From Balneolaceae bacterium (GTDB lineage: Bacteria > Bacteroidota > Rhodothermia > Balneolales > Balneolaceae), in assembly GCA_007123985.1 (NCBI GenBank), contig SLGA01000054.1:1-8456 (forward strand): a stretch of 8,456 nt of DNA. Direction: 5' to 3'. Made by a program: the position numbers and the translations under genes. Of this stretch, positions 6,139 through 8,456 are shown in pieces. The notes beneath the pieces were generated by a model. The model worked only from the letters and a program-made list of their open reading frames with translations. It was not told where the DNA came from and did not search any database. How positions within the stretch are numbered: the first letter of the stretch is position 1; each line of letters starts with the position of its first letter.

Positions 6139-8049
6139 TCAGGACTGTATTTCCCACTTTGTAAATCCTTCAATCGAATCGTATTCAGCAAGCCCAAGTG
6201 TATCATATACTTTTGCTGTTTGGATGGTACGCTCATCGGCAATCATCCAGAACTCACGACTCATACTTCCGGGAAATTTTGGTTGATCTTTTTGCGATGC
6301 GTGTTTAAAAATAGCTCTTCGTTTTTTAAGTCTTTCATCCGGACTCAAGGGAACAGCCATATCAATATCACTTACATCCCAGTCCTGCCAAACACCACGA
6401 TAAAGCCATACATTACATTGTTTTGCCCAGTTATCGTTTTTGAATTTGTACAATGTTTTTCTGATAGCATCCCAGCAAATTCTGTGCGTTCCGTGTGGGT
6501 CAGAAAGATCGCCTGAAGCATAGATTTGATGAGGCTTGATATCCTTAATTAATGTCTCAATAAGTTTATAATCTGCCTTTCCAAGATCATTTTTTTTCGC
6601 TCTTCCGGTTTCATAAAAGGGCATTTTTAAAAAATGAATATTTTCATCAATAACTCCGGAATACCTGCATGCTGCACGTGCCTCTGCCTGCCTGATGTTC
6701 GTTTTAATTCGCAGCATCAGATCCGAATCGATTCCTCCCGGCTCCTTCTCCTTTACGTCACCTGTAAGTACATCAAAGAGTTTTTGCTGTTCAGGATCTT
6801 CACTCTGAAGTGATATAACATCTGCATATCGCAAAGCTTCATCATCATAAACTGATAAATTACCGGATGTCTGATAGGCAATATGCACCTCATGGCCATG
6901 ATCGGCGAGCCTCATCAAGGTTCCACCCATAGATATCACATCATCATCGGGGTGAGGTGAAAAAATAAGTACCCTTTTTGGAAACGGGTGCGCTCTTTCC
7001 GGTCGGTTTGTGTCATCCGCATTTGGTTTGCCACCGGGCCAGCCGGTAATGGTATGCTGTAATTGGTTAAATACTCTGATATTAACGTTGTATGCCGGCC
7101 CATGATCTGTTACAATATCACTCATACCATTATGATTGTAATCTTTATCCGTAAGCTTTAGTACTGGCTTTTCGAGTAACAGGCTTAACCATGTAACTGC
7201 TTTCCGGATTTTTTTGTCATCCCAGTTTACAGGACCGACCAGCCATGGAGTTTTTCGGCGTGTTAATTCAGAAGATGCTGCTTCATCAAGAACAAATAAG
7301 GTATTATCGTGCTCCTGCAAAAATGTGGCCGGAATCTGATCTGTTATCTCTCCTTCTACCGTTTTCTTGATAATATCTGCCTTAGCCTCTCCCCATGCCA
7401 TCAGGTAAATTTTCTTTGATTTCAGAATTGTACCCACTCCCATGGTAATTGCACGCCTAGGTACCTGTTCTTCACCAAAAAAAGCTGCTGCTGCATCTGC
7501 CCTGGTTAGCTCATCAAGAGTAATAAGTCTTGTGCGCGTTTTTTTTAGTGAACCCGGCTCGTTAAAACCAACATGTCCGGTTCTGCCGATACCCAGAAGC
7601 TGAATATCGAGTCCGCCGGCCTCTTCAATTTTTTGTTCATACTGCATACAGTACTCATACACTTCTTCGCGTTTCAGTGTACCGTCCGGAATGTGAATAT
7701 TCTTTTTTGGTATGTCGATATGATCGAATAGATATTCATCCATAAACCTAACATAACTTTGCAGTTCTTCAGGCTGCATTGGGTAATATTCGTCCAAATT
7801 AAACGTAATTACCCGCCTGAAACTAAGCCCCTCTTCTTTGTGAAGCCTTACAAGCTCTCTATACACTTTTACAGGTGTTGAACCCGTAGCGAGACCCAGA
7901 ACGGTGTTTTGACCAATTTGATTACGGGCGCGTATCAGACTTGCAATTTCTGATGCTACTACAACAGAGGCTTCAGCCGCATCGTGGTAGATTACCGTTT
8001 CTACTTTTTCAAAAATTTTGAGACCCAGGTGATCAAATTTACTTTCCAT
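6139..8049 (-). CDS. nagB: Glucosamine-6-phosphate deaminase fused to a PIG-L/LmbE deacetylase domain
   Basis: This 636-residue cytoplasmic protein has two modules. Residues about 20-290 are NagB-like, a family that converts glucosamine-6-phosphate to fructose-6-phosphate and ammonia: LATGSTP (53-59) for phosphate binding, FNLDEYY with Asp86, and GHVGFNEP with His159 and Glu164. The Asp of the usual DGH motif (Asp141 in E. coli) is Thr157 here. A linker carries DYNHNGMSD (303-311), which resembles a calcium-loop pattern. Residues about 357-560 are a PIG-L/LmbE de-N-acetylase domain with SPHPDDD (364-370) and DPHGTH (517-522), which give the expected zinc ligands (His366, Asp369 and a downstream His). 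Family members remove acetyl groups from GlcNAc-type sugars, so the protein may couple deacetylation to deamination; that is inference. Single-domain NagB is about 265 residues. Long fusions of this kind are known to me from Bacteroidota. Function opposes that of GlmS. Confidence 0.93.
   Translation of the reverse strand: MESKFDHLGLKIFEKVETVIYHDAAEASVVVASEIASLIRARNQIGQNTVLGLATGSTPVKVYRELVRLHKEEGLSFRRVITFNLDEYYPMQPEELQSYVRFMDEYLFDHIDIPKKNIHIPDGTLKREEVYEYCMQYEQKIEEAGGLDIQLLGIGRTGHVGFNEPGSLKKTRTRLITLDELTRADAAAAFFGEEQVPRRAITMGVGTILKSKKIYLMAWGEAKADIIKKTVEGEITDQIPATFLQEHDNTLFVLDEAASSELTRRKTPWLVGPVNWDDKKIRKAVTWLSLLLEKPVLKLTDKDYNHNGMSDIVTDHGPAYNVNIRVFNQLQHTITGWPGGKPNADDTNRPERAHPFPKRVLIFSPHPDDDVISMGGTLMRLADHGHEVHIAYQTSGNLSVYDDEALRYADVISLQSEDPEQQKLFDVLTGDVKEKEPGGIDSDLMLRIKTNIRQAEARAACRYSGVIDENIHFLKMPFYETGRAKKNDLGKADYKLIETLIKDIKPHQIYASGDLSDPHGTHRICWDAIRKTLYKFKNDNWAKQCNVWLYRGVWQDWDVSDIDMAVPLSPDERLKKRRAIFKHASQKDQPKFPGSMSREFWMIADERTIQTAKVYDTLGLAEYDSIEGFTKWEIQS
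6142..6981 (-). other. PIG-L/LmbE-like deacetylase domain of the NagB fusion
   Basis: This segment encodes residues 357-636. The SPHPDDD motif (364-370) corresponds to AHPDDE in the family, with Asp in place of the final Glu. DPHGTHR (517-523) supplies the second zinc-site histidine. The final ~80 residues after the Rossmann-like core are a family-specific tail. Listed separately because a GlcNAc-type de-N-acetylase is chemically adjacent to the deaminase step. Confidence 0.75.
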
Positions 8050-8072
8050 TCTATCTAAATTTGTTTACGAAT

Positions 8073-8080
8073 CAATCATA
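8073..8080 (-). promoter_or_regulatory. Possible -7 element of the nagB-fusion promoter
   Basis: On the minus strand this reads TATGATTG, a 7-of-8 match to TAnnTTTG, 23 bp from the start codon. No convincing -33 TTTG is found at the expected distance upstream, so this is a weak call. Confidence 0.22.
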
Positions 8081-8240
8081 TGTTTTGAATGATACTAAGA
8101 ACCGTTTCAGTTAAAAAATGAAAACCTCTGGAAAATCCCGTTTCACATCACGCTTTATTTGGTACCCGCAATACAAGTACTGTACTGACAGTGGATAACA
8201 CCATAACCCCCAAATATTTCTACTTTTTATTGCATAAATA

Positions 8241-8272
8241 TTGCATTCGGACTGTGATAGTTACTATCTTTG
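8241..8272 (+). promoter_or_regulatory. Bacteroidota-type promoter of tRNA-Leu
   Basis: TATCTTTG at 8265-8272 matches the TAnnTTTG -7 consensus completely. A TTG at 8241-8243 sits about 20 bp upstream as a -33 element. Transcription would begin a few bases after 8272, shortly before the mature tRNA at 8287. This supports a Bacteroidota-like primary sigma factor. Confidence 0.55.
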
Positions 8273-8286
8273 CAGTCTGATTTTAG

Positions 8287-8370
8287 GCCCGAGTGGCGGA
8301 ATTGGTAGACGCGTGCGCTTCAGGTGCGTATGTCCTTACGGACGTGGAGGTTCAAGTCCTCTCTCGGGTA
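8287..8370 (+). tRNA. tRNA-Leu, anticodon CAG
   Basis: This 84-nt class II tRNA reads CUG leucine codons. The acceptor stem pairs GCCCGAG (8287-8293) with CTCGGGT (8363-8369), with a G-U first pair, and A8370 is the leucine-type discriminator. The anticodon loop TTCAGGT (8319-8325) holds CAG at 8321-8323. The long variable arm folds as GTCC-TTAC-GGAC (8332-8343). The T arm is GGAGG, TTCAAGT, CCTCT (8346-8362). The body closely follows E. coli tRNA-Leu(CAG). No CCA is encoded (CAA follows the discriminator), so the tail must be added by nucleotidyltransferase. Confidence 0.97.
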
Positions 8371-8374
8371 CAAT

Positions 8375-8415
8375 AAGCTCAATAGATATTGCTTCTGTTG
8401 GGCTTTTCTTTTTTT
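8375..8415 (+). terminator. Intrinsic terminator after tRNA-Leu
   Basis: AAGCTCAA (8375-8382) pairs with TTGGGCTT (8398-8405) as an 8-bp stem with one G-U pair and a 15-base loop. It is followed by TTC and seven T (8409-8415). The position directly behind the tRNA fits termination of a single-gene transcript. Confidence 0.7.
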
Positions 8416-8456
8416 GAAAGTCTAAGTAATAGAAAGAGATATTTATGTAGTTTTTC

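Noticed and set aside
6128..6140. Palindrome GATTTTCAAAATC between the convergent SLC13 and nagB genes as a bidirectional terminator
   Set aside because: The centre is one base, so no stable hairpin loop forms with full arms, and it overlaps the nagB stop with no T-tract on either side.
6100..6516. 138-codon plus-strand ORF over the end of the NagB fusion
   Set aside because: Overlaps the SLC13 stop and runs antisense to the conserved C-terminal module; no independent start signal or domain.
8179..8192. ACTGT-ACTG-ACAGT inverted repeat upstream of the tRNA
   Set aside because: Five-base arms are expected by chance at this length, and no gene start is close enough to suggest an operator.
8118..8198. 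26-codon plus-strand ORF (MKTSGKSRF...) between nagB and the tRNA
   Set aside because: Short, no homology I recognise, no supporting promoter; an A-rich run before its ATG is not enough in AT-rich DNA.

Overview
The window looks like a piece of a Bacteroidota or Balneolota (Rhodothermia-like) chromosome. The evidence is a moderately AT-rich composition, AT-rich leaders with no recognisable Shine-Dalgarno before most genes, a TAnnTTTG-type promoter element in front of a tRNA, and three gene types I associate with that group. These are an unusual GlmU-related protein standing beside glmS, a long NagB fused to a PIG-L/LmbE deacetylase domain, and an HMA-AraC regulator beside copA. The phylum is an inference from these signs, and I cannot resolve genus.

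Left part (1-1308, minus strand): the first 218 codons of a copper-type P1B ATPase (copA) run off the left edge. They hold two CxxC heavy-metal (HMA) domains, then a run of ten A residues (mRNA sense), then the first membrane segments. Upstream of it lies a 187-residue regulator that joins an N-terminal HMA-like domain to an AraC-type DNA-binding domain. It is the likely metal-responsive regulator of copA.

Centre (1327-6112): glmS (minus) and a GlmU-like left-handed beta-helix protein (plus) are divergent across 160 bp containing two perfect short palindromes. GlmS makes glucosamine-6-phosphate. The GlmU-like protein is the probable late step (acetylation and/or uridylylation) towards UDP-GlcNAc, the precursor of peptidoglycan and LPS. 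The regulator ORF is 18 bp behind glmS and in the same frame. An SLC13/DASS-family anion transporter follows the GlmU-like gene on the plus strand.

Right part (6139-8456): a 636-residue NagB-PIG-L fusion (minus) converges on the transporter with a 26-bp gap. It would return glucosamine-6-phosphate to fructose-6-phosphate, possibly after deacetylating GlcNAc-6-phosphate with its own C-terminal domain. Upstream of it, on the plus strand, a tRNA-Leu(CAG) has a clear promoter and a hairpin/T-tract terminator. The last ~40 bases hold nothing I can support.

Taken together this is an amino-sugar neighbourhood (synthesis, activation, breakdown) next to a copper-export locus. No mobile element, CRISPR array or phage gene is visible. 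The most unusual signals are the A10 run placed exactly after the second metal-binding domain of copA, where slippage in either direction would release a soluble two-HMA protein, and the HMA-AraC regulator.
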